Positions 16,039 through 24,771 of a stretch of 26,113 bases of DNA are shown here, one piece after another (the stretch's first letter is position 1; every line of letters begins with the position of its first letter). Source of the stretch: Methylothermaceae bacterium (GTDB lineage: Bacteria > Pseudomonadota > Gammaproteobacteria > Methylococcales > Methylothermaceae); NCBI GenBank assembly GCA_027024125.1, contig JALVSV010000436.1, forward strand, positions 1 to 26,113. Reading direction: 5' to 3'. Under the pieces are notes generated by a model, which saw only the letters and a program-made list of their open reading frames with translations, was not told the origin of the DNA and ran no database searches. Position numbers and translations under genes: made by a program.

Positions 16039-16715
16039 GGCAGCATCGGTTCAAACCGGCCCCGGCGGATGGCGAGGATCCGGTCCGCCCAACCCACCAC
16101 CTCCTGACTGTGGGTCGCCATGATCAACGTCCTGCCTTTTTCTCTGACCAGTTGATCCAATAGTTGCAACACATCACGCCCGGTCTCAAGATCCAGATTC
16201 CCGGTGGGTTCGTCGGCCAGGATGAGGTCCGGGTCGTGGGCAAGGGCCCTGCCGATAGCCACCCGCTGCTGCTCGCCACCGGACAGACGGTCCGGAAACG
16301 CATCCAGACGTTTTCCCAGTCCAAGCCGTACCATCAGCGCCAGAGAGCGTTTGCGGGAAGATGCATCCAACTGCCCGTTCAATTCGAGTGGCAGCAGTAC
16401 GTTCTCCAACACAGTCAATGTGGGAATGAGGTTGAACTGCTGGAATACAAACCCGATACGACGTCTTCGAAACAGGGTTCTGCCACGTTCCGAAAGTTGA
16501 TTGAGCCGTTGATCACAGACTACCACTTCTCCTTCGTCTGGAACGTCGATCCCGCTGATGAGATTGAGGAGGGTCGATTTCCCGGAGCCGCTGCGGCCAA
16601 GCAGAACCACGAACTCGCCAAGATTCACCTGCAGATCGATGCCCTGAAAGATCCAGTGTCTATGGCCCGCCTCGAGGTAGGATTTGGCGAGCCTTCGTAA
16701 CAGGACTACAGGCAT
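16035..16715 (-). CDS. ABC transporter ATP-binding protein (LolD/MacB/AttE-like)
   Basis: The product is 226 residues. It has a Walker A motif GRSGSGKS (40-47), the Q-loop in FQQFNLIP, the signature LSGGEQQR (144-151), Walker B LILADEP (164-170) and a switch histidine in MATHSQEV. The length and the close linkage to an FtsX permease place it in the LolD/MacB group. Longer in-frame starts up to 16835 run back into the preceding gene; the ATG at 16715 overlaps that gene's end by 10 bases and gives the family's normal N-terminus. It powers the permease encoded next to it. Confidence 0.93.
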   Translation of the reverse strand: MPVVLLRRLAKSYLEAGHRHWIFQGIDLQVNLGEFVVLLGRSGSGKSTLLNLISGIDVPDEGEVVVCDQRLNQLSERGRTLFRRRRIGFVFQQFNLIPTLTVLENVLLPLELNGQLDASSRKRSLALMVRLGLGKRLDAFPDRLSGGEQQRVAIGRALAHDPDLILADEPTGNLDLETGRDVLQLLDQLVREKGRTLIMATHSQEVVGWADRILAIRRGRFEPMLP

Positions 16716-18622
16716 AGGATTCTTTCCCTGATTACGGCACTTGCGAAACGGCGGCCCCATCCAGCCAGCAGATGAATGGTGAAACGCCAACTGGCGGGCG
16801 TCAATGCCTGCCAACCGGTCCATACCCTGCGCCACTGATTTTGGACCGCTGCCTCTCCACCAGGCTCGAACCGTTGCAGATACGCGATGATGGCATCCCT
16901 GGCAAGCGCCGCATGGCCACAGGCCAGGTTGTCTATGGATTGATGGAGCCGCACGATGGTGCTGTCCAGGCCCACAGCTTCCATTCCTTCCGCCAGTTCC
17001 TGATAGTTGTGGCCCAGGCCACTCAGTTCGATGGCCAGATTCAGCCCCAGGATCTCAGGCAGATAATATTCGGGAAAGCGGCCGATGGCGAGCAGGAAGG
17101 CTGGCAGATCGAAGGCACCGGTAACAAAGCCCGGATGGAGTATGAAATCCTCGGAATCGAAAGGGGGAAGATGAACCCCCACCGATTCCAGAAGGCTCCG
17201 ATAGAGGTTGCCGTGATGCCTCGTCATGTCACCGTCACCCAGCTCATCACGCCAGATCCGCCACAACGCCTCCCCTACTTCGGGCAACTGCCTGGCCAGC
17301 GGCAGGCTGGACTGGAGCCAGCTACCGTCCACCAGGATGGCGGGAGCGAACTGTTCGATGCCCCAGATATAGGTCTCACGGGACAGCGACCAACGGTTGC
17401 GCGATGTTGCCCGTTCTCTGCAGGCCTCCTCATGGAGCCGGTCGATATAGGCACGAAAAAGCTTGGGGTGAAAAGAAAAATATCCTTTCCTGAGCCAATG
17501 AGCCCGTCCCAGGATCCTTTCCACCCAGAGTCGTGCAGCCGGGAGGGCGGCGTGAGGATCGATACCGTTGAGTAAACTATGATACAACTCGGGCGGTTTA
17601 AGCCTCCTGGCCGGTCGTGCCACTGGCGGCGTGCCCGATACAGACGGCAGATACCGGGCATCTCCCCGGTCCTGCTGTTCCGGACGGATCTGTTGCTCCA
17701 TGTTGGATGCGTCAGCGGAGGGAGACTGAAACCAGCAGCGCAACAAGGCCTGATCCGATTCGCTGAACACCCCGAACATGGGCCCGCCAAAAGCGGTGGA
17801 GTGGCGCAGGAAACGACTGTCTTCGGGGTGTTGACGATCCACATAGGAAGACTCCCTGAAGCAACGCAGAAAATCTCTTCCTCCCCCCATGGCCAGTTCT
17901 CCCAGCCAGTCGTCCAGGCAGCGACCACCGATCTCGATTTTCCCGTGATATCCCTGGCCATATTTGGCCTTGGACCGAAACATCTCCAAAAGACGCTGTT
18001 CCAGAGGCGTTTCAGCCAGCCACGCCCGGCACCAGCCCAGGGTGCTTCGCCGGTACAATGCCCTGGCGGACATGGCCTGCTTCCAGGCATCACCCCCTTG
18101 GAACCAGTTGGCCAGTAAACGATTGGCCAAAACCAGAGTCCGCCGATAAGACACCGCCCTTTCCAGGGAAAACAGCCCACCGCCCAGTTCGGCATGGGCC
18201 AGCGTGACTCCAACCACCGCGGCTGGGAAACAGGCCCCTTCCTGGGCCAGCGCCAGCAACCAATGGGCATCTTCAGGCAATGGTCCTTCTGCTACTGCCA
18301 TTGAAAAGAACCGCCTGTCACCAAATCCCGACTCTTCAAAGAACACTCTTTGCAGATTGAGCAGTCCTGCTCCCAACCCGGTATGGGCGTTGGTCATCGT
18401 AACCACCCGTTCGAGCCAGCACCCATGGTGCCTTGCCAGAGGCCTGATCCAGACCCGCCATAAGGGGGAAATCCCAGGCTGCTTCAGACTACGTCGAACT
18501 TCGTCAACAGCAGCCTCGACCTCTCTGCCTTCATCTTTCAGCGAAGAGATAAAAAGACGGGTCAGAAGATTCCGCGATTTACCCAGGTTGCATGGAGTCA
18601 GATTGTGGGTTTCAGTGGTCAT
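16706..18622 (-). CDS. Large iron-containing redox enzyme, heme-oxygenase-like fold
   Basis: The product is 638 residues. The C-terminal half (about 410-590) resembles the iron-containing redox enzyme / heme-oxygenase-like diiron oxidase group. The features are IEQFAPAI, DELGDGDMTRHHGNLY (459-474), a helix with LGLNLAIELSGLGHNY (525-540) and SIDNLACGHAALARDAI (562-578). These supply Glu, His and Asp residues placed like iron ligands, but I could not fix which bind metal. The N-terminal half (1 to about 350) is unfamiliar. It contains GVTLAHAELGGGLFSLERA (138-156), which looks a little like the 525-540 helix and could be a duplication, and a GGPMFGVFSESDQALLRCWF segment. Relatives perform O2-dependent N-oxidation, C-C cleavage or desaturation. 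The gene overlaps the carbamoyltransferase gene (ATGA) and the ATPase gene, so it belongs to their pathway. Its substrate is unknown. Confidence 0.68.
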   Translation of the reverse strand: MTTETHNLTPCNLGKSRNLLTRLFISSLKDEGREVEAAVDEVRRSLKQPGISPLWRVWIRPLARHHGCWLERVVTMTNAHTGLGAGLLNLQRVFFEESGFGDRRFFSMAVAEGPLPEDAHWLLALAQEGACFPAAVVGVTLAHAELGGGLFSLERAVSYRRTLVLANRLLANWFQGGDAWKQAMSARALYRRSTLGWCRAWLAETPLEQRLLEMFRSKAKYGQGYHGKIEIGGRCLDDWLGELAMGGGRDFLRCFRESSYVDRQHPEDSRFLRHSTAFGGPMFGVFSESDQALLRCWFQSPSADASNMEQQIRPEQQDRGDARYLPSVSGTPPVARPARRLKPPELYHSLLNGIDPHAALPAARLWVERILGRAHWLRKGYFSFHPKLFRAYIDRLHEEACRERATSRNRWSLSRETYIWGIEQFAPAILVDGSWLQSSLPLARQLPEVGEALWRIWRDELGDGDMTRHHGNLYRSLLESVGVHLPPFDSEDFILHPGFVTGAFDLPAFLLAIGRFPEYYLPEILGLNLAIELSGLGHNYQELAEGMEAVGLDSTIVRLHQSIDNLACGHAALARDAIIAYLQRFEPGGEAAVQNQWRRVWTGWQALTPASWRFTIHLLAGWGRRFASAVIRERILCL

Positions 18623-20358
18623 TTTTTTCTGAAGACATAATCATCGATCACCAGTAGATCCAGCCCTGACGTCATGAAAAGGGCCACCGCGTCCTCTACC
18701 GATTGGACGATGGGTTTGCCCATCCGGTTCAGGCTGGTATTGAGCAGGATTGGCACACCGCTGATGTGGTGGAACGCCTTTAACAGATCATAAAACCTGG
18801 GGTTCCAGTCGCGCCGCACGCTCTGTACTCTGCCGCTGCCATCGGCGTGTACCACGGCAGGCACCTCGCCCGCGGGCATAGATCTGAACATCAAAGCCCG
18901 TTCCATATAGGGTGAAAACTGATAATCGTGGAAATAGCCCTGTCCATACTGGTCCAGTATGGACGGTGCGAAGGGACGGAAGGACTCACGAAACTTGACC
19001 TGGGTATTGATCCGGTCCTTCATCTTTGGGTCCCTGGGATCGGCAAGGATGGAGCGGTTTCCGAGGGCCCTTGGACCGAATTCCGCCCTGCCCTGCATCC
19101 ATCCCACCAGCTTGCCGGAAACCAACGCTTTGGCGACTACCTTGGATAGATCCTCAGAATGATGTTCGACCTGTAATTTTCCATGACGCAACAGGGCCTT
19201 TAGGCGGATCAGATCGATTTCACTTCCAAGATAGGGTGACAGCTGCGCTGTAGGATATCTTTGCCCCGGATGATCCTGGTGCCAGGCAAGCCAGGCAGCC
19301 CCCAGCGCCGTCCCGTCATCGGCCGGCGCACTGGGAACATGCAATTGACTAAAAGGGGTATTTGCCAACAGCTGTCCATTGCAGGCAGAGTTGAGAGCGC
19401 ATCCCCCACCCAGAACCAGATTTTCTGCCGCACAGGCGCTATGAATCGCATGACATAAGGAAATCACCAGTTCAGTGAAATAAAGCTGGCCGGTATGGGC
19501 GATATCCGCGGCTTTCTCCGGCTCATCCCCGGGGCCGCATCCCATTTTGCGAAGGCACGGCAATCCCCGTTGGATGGCGCCGGGATCCTGATGCAGTTCC
19601 AGGCCATCCACCCACATCATTTTTTTCATCAGGGCATAGGCCTCCGGGTCCAGTTTCCCATAGGCGGCCAGCCCCATGACTTTCCACTCTTCCCCCGCCA
19701 GCCAGTCGAACCCGCACAATTCGGTCAGCAGCATATAAAAAAAGCCGAGACTGCTGACCCCCTTGGAGACATGGACCCTGGACAACCGGTTGTTACGGTA
19801 CTTGTAGGCGGCCAGAGATCCCCTTTCGCCAAAGGAGTCGACGATCAGACAGACCGCTTCATCGAATGGTCCGCTGCCACAGGCCAGAGCAGCGTGGCAC
19901 AGATGGTGGTCGAAATGGCGAAATTCCAGCTTCACTTCCGGATAACGTTCGGTTACTCTCCGCACCAGGTTGACGCCTCCGAGGGGCAAAGAGGCATTCT
20001 GACAGGCAAGCATGTGGAACAGTTTGTACTTTTCCAGGAAGGTGGAATAATCCCGGTACCCTGGTGCAATCAGGCCCCGGGGGCTGAAATAGCCCAGCCA
20101 GCGGCTGGTATGTTCATACCAGGGGCGCCTGCCCAACCAGTTGAAGGCGAGCACCCATTCCGCCGAGGGATCACAGTGGCTATCCAGCCAGTCGAGAATA
20201 TGGGACAAGGGATCGGGTGGGCAATTGAGCCCCCGCTTGTACTGCAGACAGCGCTCGGTGGCTTCAGCGAACAGCACCTCACCTGATTCATCCACGATAG
20301 CGATCGCCGGATCGTGATAGGTTACCCCCAAACCGATGTAATACCTGGGCCTCATCAA
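18619..20358 (-). CDS. Carbamoyltransferase, NodU/CmcH family
   Basis: The product is 579 residues, the normal size for the family. The N-terminal domain starts YIGLGVTYHDPAIAIV and carries the DHHLCHAALA metal-site motif (150-159) and GGGCALN (317-323). The C-terminal domain has GRAEFGPRALGNRSILADPR (423-442), FRESFRPFAPSIL and GVPILLNTSLN. These enzymes make carbamoyl-adenylate from carbamoyl phosphate and ATP and pass the carbamoyl group to a hydroxyl of a secondary metabolite or glycolipid, as in nodulation factors, cephamycin and tobramycin-type products. It is the first gene of the leftward operon, and its TGA overlaps the next start. It implies that the operon's product is a carbamate ester. 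The acceptor is unknown. Confidence 0.9.
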   Translation of the reverse strand: MMRPRYYIGLGVTYHDPAIAIVDESGEVLFAEATERCLQYKRGLNCPPDPLSHILDWLDSHCDPSAEWVLAFNWLGRRPWYEHTSRWLGYFSPRGLIAPGYRDYSTFLEKYKLFHMLACQNASLPLGGVNLVRRVTERYPEVKLEFRHFDHHLCHAALACGSGPFDEAVCLIVDSFGERGSLAAYKYRNNRLSRVHVSKGVSSLGFFYMLLTELCGFDWLAGEEWKVMGLAAYGKLDPEAYALMKKMMWVDGLELHQDPGAIQRGLPCLRKMGCGPGDEPEKAADIAHTGQLYFTELVISLCHAIHSACAAENLVLGGGCALNSACNGQLLANTPFSQLHVPSAPADDGTALGAAWLAWHQDHPGQRYPTAQLSPYLGSEIDLIRLKALLRHGKLQVEHHSEDLSKVVAKALVSGKLVGWMQGRAEFGPRALGNRSILADPRDPKMKDRINTQVKFRESFRPFAPSILDQYGQGYFHDYQFSPYMERALMFRSMPAGEVPAVVHADGSGRVQSVRRDWNPRFYDLLKAFHHISGVPILLNTSLNRMGKPIVQSVEDAVALFMTSGLDLLVIDDYVFRKK

Positions 20359-20504
20359 TGCATCCTGTTTTCATGCTAAGCTCATCGACCATGTTACCGC
20401 TAAAATGCAGGAAAACTCACCGCAATAACGCCGGGAACGGAAAGGATGATTCACTTGGCAACCACTGCACCAACCCTGTGCCTTTTCGGTGAAAAAGCAA
20501 ACGT
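20359..20504. promoter_or_regulatory. Divergent control region between carbamoyltransferase and AlkB-like genes
   Basis: These 146 bases must hold promoters for both directions. No convincing promoter pair or operator could be picked out by eye. Confidence 0.35.
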
Positions 20505-21701
20505 ATGAATTTCATGCTGGCCCTCGCCCCCCTGCTCATTCCGGTCTGGAGCACCTGCTTTCTCTTCACAGGCCCCCATCCATGGTGGCAGGCGATCCTG
20601 TGGGTGCTTCCGATGGGATTGCCGGTGCTGGCGGATTTTCTCGGCTGTCGGAGCAGACGACCGAACTGGAGCCCTCCGGCTCCACTGGCTGCGGTGGTGC
20701 TGGGCGGGATCGCGGGGCTGTTCATCGCCGACCTGTGGCTGCTGCTGGAGATGAGTACCCAGTGGCAGTGGAAACCAGGCAAAGGCCTGATGGACACCCT
20801 TGTGGACCTGATGGCTGTCAAGTTGCTACTGGGCAGCAACGGCGCCCATTCGAGCCTCCTGGTCGGTCACGAGCTGGTCCATCGACAGGCCTGGATTCCC
20901 AGAGGATTGGGAAGATTGCTGCTCACCCTGAGCTGTTACCATCATTTTGCCATTGAGCACATCCACGGCCATCATCGCCGGGTAGGTCGGGTGGAAGACC
21001 CGGCGACTGCCCGCCTGGGGGAATCCTATAACACCTTCTGGTGGCGGTCGGTCACAGGACAGTTCAAAAGCGCCTGGCAACTGGAAAACAGGAGACTGCG
21101 GGCAGTTGCCACGGGAAGGGAGCGTATCCTCAGAAACCAAGTGTTACACGGAGTATTGGCCGAAACCGGCTTGATCATGTGCATCGCCTGGATTTTCGGT
21201 CCTGCCGCCCTGCTGGCCTATGCGATCCAGACTGTGATGGCGATTCGTAATCTGGAGGCGATCAACTACATCCAGCACTGGGGACTGAGCCGGGGAGACA
21301 GGGCACCTGACGCCCGCGACGCCTGGTATACCGACACCTGGTGCTCTACCCACCTGCTGCTGGGCCTGGTCCACCATGCCCATCACCACCGTCAACCAGC
21401 GATCCCCTACCCACGGTTGAGGTCTCTTCCCGGCAGCCCCAGGATGCCCTATGGTTATTTCACCCTGATGTTTATGATCGCCTACCGCAATCCGCGTTTT
21501 CAGGCCCTGGCCACGGCCGAACTGCAAAGGCTCGGTCTCGGCCCATTCTCCAACTCAGATCATCACCATCCCCACCATCAGATACATTCCCAGGGCAAGA
21601 CCTGCCCCCAGCAGGGCATAGGGGAACTGATGGCGGATGTGGTCGATGGGTTCGACCCCGGCCGACAGGGAAGCGATCATGGTGGTGTCGGACACCGGTG
21701 A
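20505..21701 (+). CDS. AlkB-type membrane di-iron hydroxylase/desaturase
   Basis: The product is 398 residues. Several transmembrane segments alternate with the histidine boxes of the alkane hydroxylase / xylene monooxygenase group: HELVH (122-126), EHIHGHH (151-157), NYIQHWG (254-260) and HHAHHH (290-295). The family hydroxylates terminal carbons of alkyl chains or related substrates at the inner membrane, drawing electrons from a rubredoxin or ferredoxin. It is transcribed divergently from the carbamoyltransferase, 146 bases away, so a shared control region is likely. The last 49 codons, from about residue 350, overlap the antiporter gene on the other strand and encode an odd His/Gly-rich tail (SDHHHPHHQIHSQG). 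That part may be non-functional. Whether it is a true alkane hydroxylase or acts on a pathway intermediate is open. Confidence 0.85.
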   Translation: MNFMLALAPLLIPVWSTCFLFTGPHPWWQAILWVLPMGLPVLADFLGCRSRRPNWSPPAPLAAVVLGGIAGLFIADLWLLLEMSTQWQWKPGKGLMDTLVDLMAVKLLLGSNGAHSSLLVGHELVHRQAWIPRGLGRLLLTLSCYHHFAIEHIHGHHRRVGRVEDPATARLGESYNTFWWRSVTGQFKSAWQLENRRLRAVATGRERILRNQVLHGVLAETGLIMCIAWIFGPAALLAYAIQTVMAIRNLEAINYIQHWGLSRGDRAPDARDAWYTDTWCSTHLLLGLVHHAHHHRQPAIPYPRLRSLPGSPRMPYGYFTLMFMIAYRNPRFQALATAELQRLGLGPFSNSDHHHPHHQIHSQGKTCPQQGIGELMADVVDGFDPGRQGSDHGGVGHR

Positions 21702-22913
21702 GCAATGATCACCGAACAGACCTCCGCTGAGTGCTGCCCCCACCAGCAGTGCCGGTGAAACCTGGAACACTTCCGCCAGCGGCACCACGATGGGAATCAG
21801 GATGGCGAAGGTTCCCCAGGAGGTTCCGGTGGCGAAGGAAATCAGACACCCGATGCCGAACACCAGGAATGGCAACCACATGGGATCCAACTCCCCCTGC
21901 AAGGTGTTGGCCAGATAGAAACCGGTCCCAAGTTCGTGGGTGGTTACCCCCACGGAAAAGGCAAAAATAAGCAGATACATCAGCGGCAGAATCACCCGGA
22001 CCCCCTGAATAACCGGCAGGATCATGGTTTCCAGCCTCATCACTTGTTCTTTATGGTAGTAGTAGACCGTCCCTCCGAGCGTCAGGACCACCGCAATGAA
22101 AATCGCCAGTGGCGCATCACCCAGCGCCACCAGCAACACCAGGGCGCTGCTCACCAACCCGACAATCGGCCACCACAGATGGCGTGGGTGACCTGGGGCA
22201 TCGGCATGAGGAACGATGGAAGTGCCAAAATGGGGCAATTCACCCACCACCCGCTTGGACAACGGCAGCCTCCATGGCAGCTCCAGGCCTGTCAGGGTCA
22301 CGACGAAGACCAGAATCAAGGCGATCCACCCATAAAATATGAAGCCCAGCGATTGGATCAGTACCGTGATTGGGTGCTCCACCCCCTGATCCGCCAGCAG
22401 GCTGATGATATAGGCACCCCAGGCATTGATCGGAATCATCAGACACTTGGGGGAACAGGTGGTATCGAGGATATAACTGAGTCTGAGCCTGGACAGCTTG
22501 TATCGGTCGAACAGAGGCAGGGCAATCAGCCCTGCGATCAACACGCCGAAATAGGTTTCGATGAATAACGCCATACTCGTAACCAGCGCCAACAGAGCCG
22601 GCTTACGCTGGTTGTCCATGGCTAGATGTTCTTCCGTCCAGCGAACGAAACCATCGGTGGCGCCGGATTTCTGGATCAGTCCGATCACCCCCCCGATCAA
22701 CAGGCTGAAGACGATAATAAGAATGTTGTCACGGTCGGTGACCACCTTTCCGACGATCTGAAAAAGGCGTGTCACAGCGTCTGGCAGCCATCCCTGGGCA
22801 AGAATGACTGCCCCGATCAGTACATACAGCCCCAGGGCCAGCAATACGCGCCGGGTGACGATGGCCACTGGAATGGCGACCAGAGCGGGAAGCAGAGACA
22901 ACCAGGTTGACAT
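21555..22913 (-). CDS. Na+/H+ antiporter, NhaC family
   Basis: The product is 452 residues with about eleven or twelve hydrophobic segments. The family hallmark GDHCSPVSDTTMIAS lies near residue 405, preceded by SFATGTSWGTFAILIPIV; an earlier GVIGLIQKSGATDGF segment also fits. The family exchanges Na+ or an organic ion for protons (NhaC, MleN and relatives) in the inner membrane. The start at 22913 (MSTWLSLLPALVAIPVA) has AGGA upstream; a longer in-frame start at 23024 gives an unlikely leader. Its last 147 bases overlap the AlkB-like gene on the opposite strand. The transported ion cannot be told from sequence. Confidence 0.88.
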   Translation of the reverse strand: MSTWLSLLPALVAIPVAIVTRRVLLALGLYVLIGAVILAQGWLPDAVTRLFQIVGKVVTDRDNILIIVFSLLIGGVIGLIQKSGATDGFVRWTEEHLAMDNQRKPALLALVTSMALFIETYFGVLIAGLIALPLFDRYKLSRLRLSYILDTTCSPKCLMIPINAWGAYIISLLADQGVEHPITVLIQSLGFIFYGWIALILVFVVTLTGLELPWRLPLSKRVVGELPHFGTSIVPHADAPGHPRHLWWPIVGLVSSALVLLVALGDAPLAIFIAVVLTLGGTVYYYHKEQVMRLETMILPVIQGVRVILPLMYLLIFAFSVGVTTHELGTGFYLANTLQGELDPMWLPFLVFGIGCLISFATGTSWGTFAILIPIVVPLAEVFQVSPALLVGAALSGGLFGDHCSPVSDTTMIASLSAGVEPIDHIRHQFPYALLGAGLALGMYLMVGMVMI

Positions 22914-23153
22914 GGTTTGATCCGTCCTTGTTGTTATTGATGGAAAAAGGAAGACCCATGATGGGCCGACAGGGAGGATGGACAGGATATCCGGCCCATT
23001 TGTATTGTCCCCTTTGCAACGCACAAACGTACCATAAAACGCGTTATTTCTGCACCCTCTACCAGGACTCCATCAACCACTCAGGTCGAGGAGGGCAATC
23101 CATGTAGTTTCCACCACTCAAAATCTGCAGCGACAACAGGGTGCTTCCCACAA

Positions 23154-23885
23154 TCATTCGATTCCCACGACCAGGCCTTCCTCCACCCAGCGGTGCAACC
23201 ACTGGGCTACCTGATGCGCAGCGTCGGTAGAAAGATCCTGTCCGGCCAGATCTGCGCACACTTCGGCGAACGCTGTTCCGGACTTGATAAGGCGCAGGGT
23301 ATGCGCCTCAGGCCCGTCCATGGAACGGAAGAAACAACGCAGCCTGTGGCGCCACACCATCCAGCTGACAGGTTCCGGCTGATCCGTACAGTCTGGAGGG
23401 GAAACCTGATCCTGGAGCGCCTTCCATACTTTGGGAACGGAAGTGCGCAAAGTCAGAAGCGACAGCCCCGGAGCCAGGACGAAACTCAAATGGGGCCAGT
23501 CCTGTGGCGGAATCGCGGCAAGGGTGTCAGGCCCGATGGGTTCTGCATCGGTGCAGTCGAAAGCCAGGCTCAAGGACCATTCGAAGGCAGCCATCTCGGC
23601 CCACTCCAAAGGCCCGGTGCGTTGTAGAAATTCAGGAAGATGCCTTCCTATCCAACGGATGGAAAAATGTCTTGAAGGGTGAGTGGTCAGATAGCCTGCA
23701 GCCAGCTCATGGAACCTGTCCCTACCCAACCATCGCGACAGCATCGGATAGTCAACGGCCAGGGCCTCTACCAGACGCTGGCGGTAGGCGTTGCGATAGA
23801 TCTCAAGCCCCGGAAGGGAAAGATCGGTCTCTGCCATAACGGCAGACTGGATTCTGGCCTGCAGATTGGCCAAATCCTTACTCAT
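23154..23885 (-). CDS. bufC: BufC-like DUF2063 protein, bufferin maturation partner
   Basis: The product is 243 residues. The N-terminal DUF2063 domain shows [19 protein letters not shown], then [26 protein letters not shown], which is typical of this family's helical opening. A small winged-helix-like C-terminal part follows (about residues 165-240). DUF2063 proteins are partners of MNIO enzymes and help bind the RiPP precursor during cysteine modification. The start at 23885 overlaps the stop of bufB in an ATGA, so the two are translated together. An in-frame start 5 codons upstream is also possible. It is the last gene of the bufferin operon. Confidence 0.88.
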   Translation of the reverse strand: MSKDLANLQARIQSAVMAETDLSLPGLEIYRNAYRQRLVEALAVDYPMLSRWLGRDRFHELAAGYLTTHPSRHFSIRWIGRHLPEFLQRTGPLEWAEMAAFEWSLSLAFDCTDAEPIGPDTLAAIPPQDWPHLSFVLAPGLSLLTLRTSVPKVWKALQDQVSPPDCTDQPEPVSWMVWRHRLRCFFRSMDGPEAHTLRLIKSGTAFAEVCADLAGQDLSTDAAHQVAQWLHRWVEEGLVVGIE

Positions 23886-24733
23886 GCAGCTTCCTGCCAA
23901 AAAGGACCGGCAATCCGCCTGGCCTGGTCCAACTCTTGCAACAATGCGTCAAGGGGAGGTATCCGGTCGTCACGTTCTATCATCGTCGCCACCGGGCCGA
24001 AATGGCGCGCAGCCTCACGGTAGAGGTCCCAGACTTCGTTACGGATGGGATGATCGTGGGTGTCGATGACCCACTGACCATGTTCTGTGTGTCCTGCCAG
24101 ATGGAATTGCCATACTTTGTCACTGGGCATGGCCAGCAGATATTCCGATGGATCGAAACCGTGATTGCGGGCACTGACATAGATGTTGTTGATGTCGAGC
24201 AGAATCAGACAGTCGGCGCGTTTGGCCACTTCAGTCAGAAACGTCCATTCAGACATTTGCGACTCTGGATAACTCATATAGCTGGAAACGTTTTCCAGCA
24301 GGATGCGCCTCTCCAGAAAGTCCTGCACCTGCCGTACCCGAGACACCACATGAGACAGGGCCTCTTCGGTATAAGGCAGTGGCAGTAGATCGTGGAGATT
24401 GATGCCACCCACTCCGGTCCAGCACAGGTGGTCGGAGACCCACAAGGGCCGAACCCGGTCGATCAGTGACTTCAGGAGGCCGAGATATTGGAAATCAAGG
24501 GGGTGGGTACCGCCGATCGACAACGATACCCCGTGCATGACCATGGGATATTCCGCACGGATCCGGTCCAGATAGTACAGCGGCTTGCCGCCTTCAACGA
24601 GGTAATTTTCGGTAAGAATCTCGAACCAGTCCACCGCTGGCCTTTCCGCCAGGACAGCTTCATAGTGTTCCTTGCGCAAGCCCAACCCGAAACCCGGGAA
24701 TGGTCGCTCGATAAAATCTGACACGGACGGCAC
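23882..24733 (-). CDS. bufB: MNIO (DUF692) iron-dependent oxidase, bufferin maturase
   Basis: The product is 283 residues, the usual length of the DUF692/MNIO family. The TIM-barrel signature segments are visible: [15 protein letters not shown] at the N-terminus, [74 protein letters not shown] and DTHDHPI. These hold the His, Glu and Asp ligands of the multinuclear iron site. The enzyme modifies precursor cysteines, in studied bufferins to 5-thiooxazoles. It starts at a GTG at 24733 with AGAGG upstream, 38 bases after the precursor gene, and overlaps bufC. Confidence 0.93.
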   Translation of the reverse strand: MPSVSDFIERPFPGFGLGLRKEHYEAVLAERPAVDWFEILTENYLVEGGKPLYYLDRIRAEYPMVMHGVSLSIGGTHPLDFQYLGLLKSLIDRVRPLWVSDHLCWTGVGGINLHDLLPLPYTEEALSHVVSRVRQVQDFLERRILLENVSSYMSYPESQMSEWTFLTEVAKRADCLILLDINNIYVSARNHGFDPSEYLLAMPSDKVWQFHLAGHTEHGQWVIDTHDHPIRNEVWDLYREAARHFGPVATMIERDDRIPPLDALLQELDQARRIAGPFWQEAA

Positions 24734-24771
24734 CGCTGGCCCGCCTCTTCACAGCTACGGGCCCAAAACAT

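Noticed and set aside
17275..18270. Minus-strand 331-codon open frame inside the iron oxidase gene
   Set aside because: It is rich in Trp, Pro and Cys, as expected of a shifted frame of GC-rich coding DNA. It matches no family and would displace a gene with clear motifs and coupled ends.
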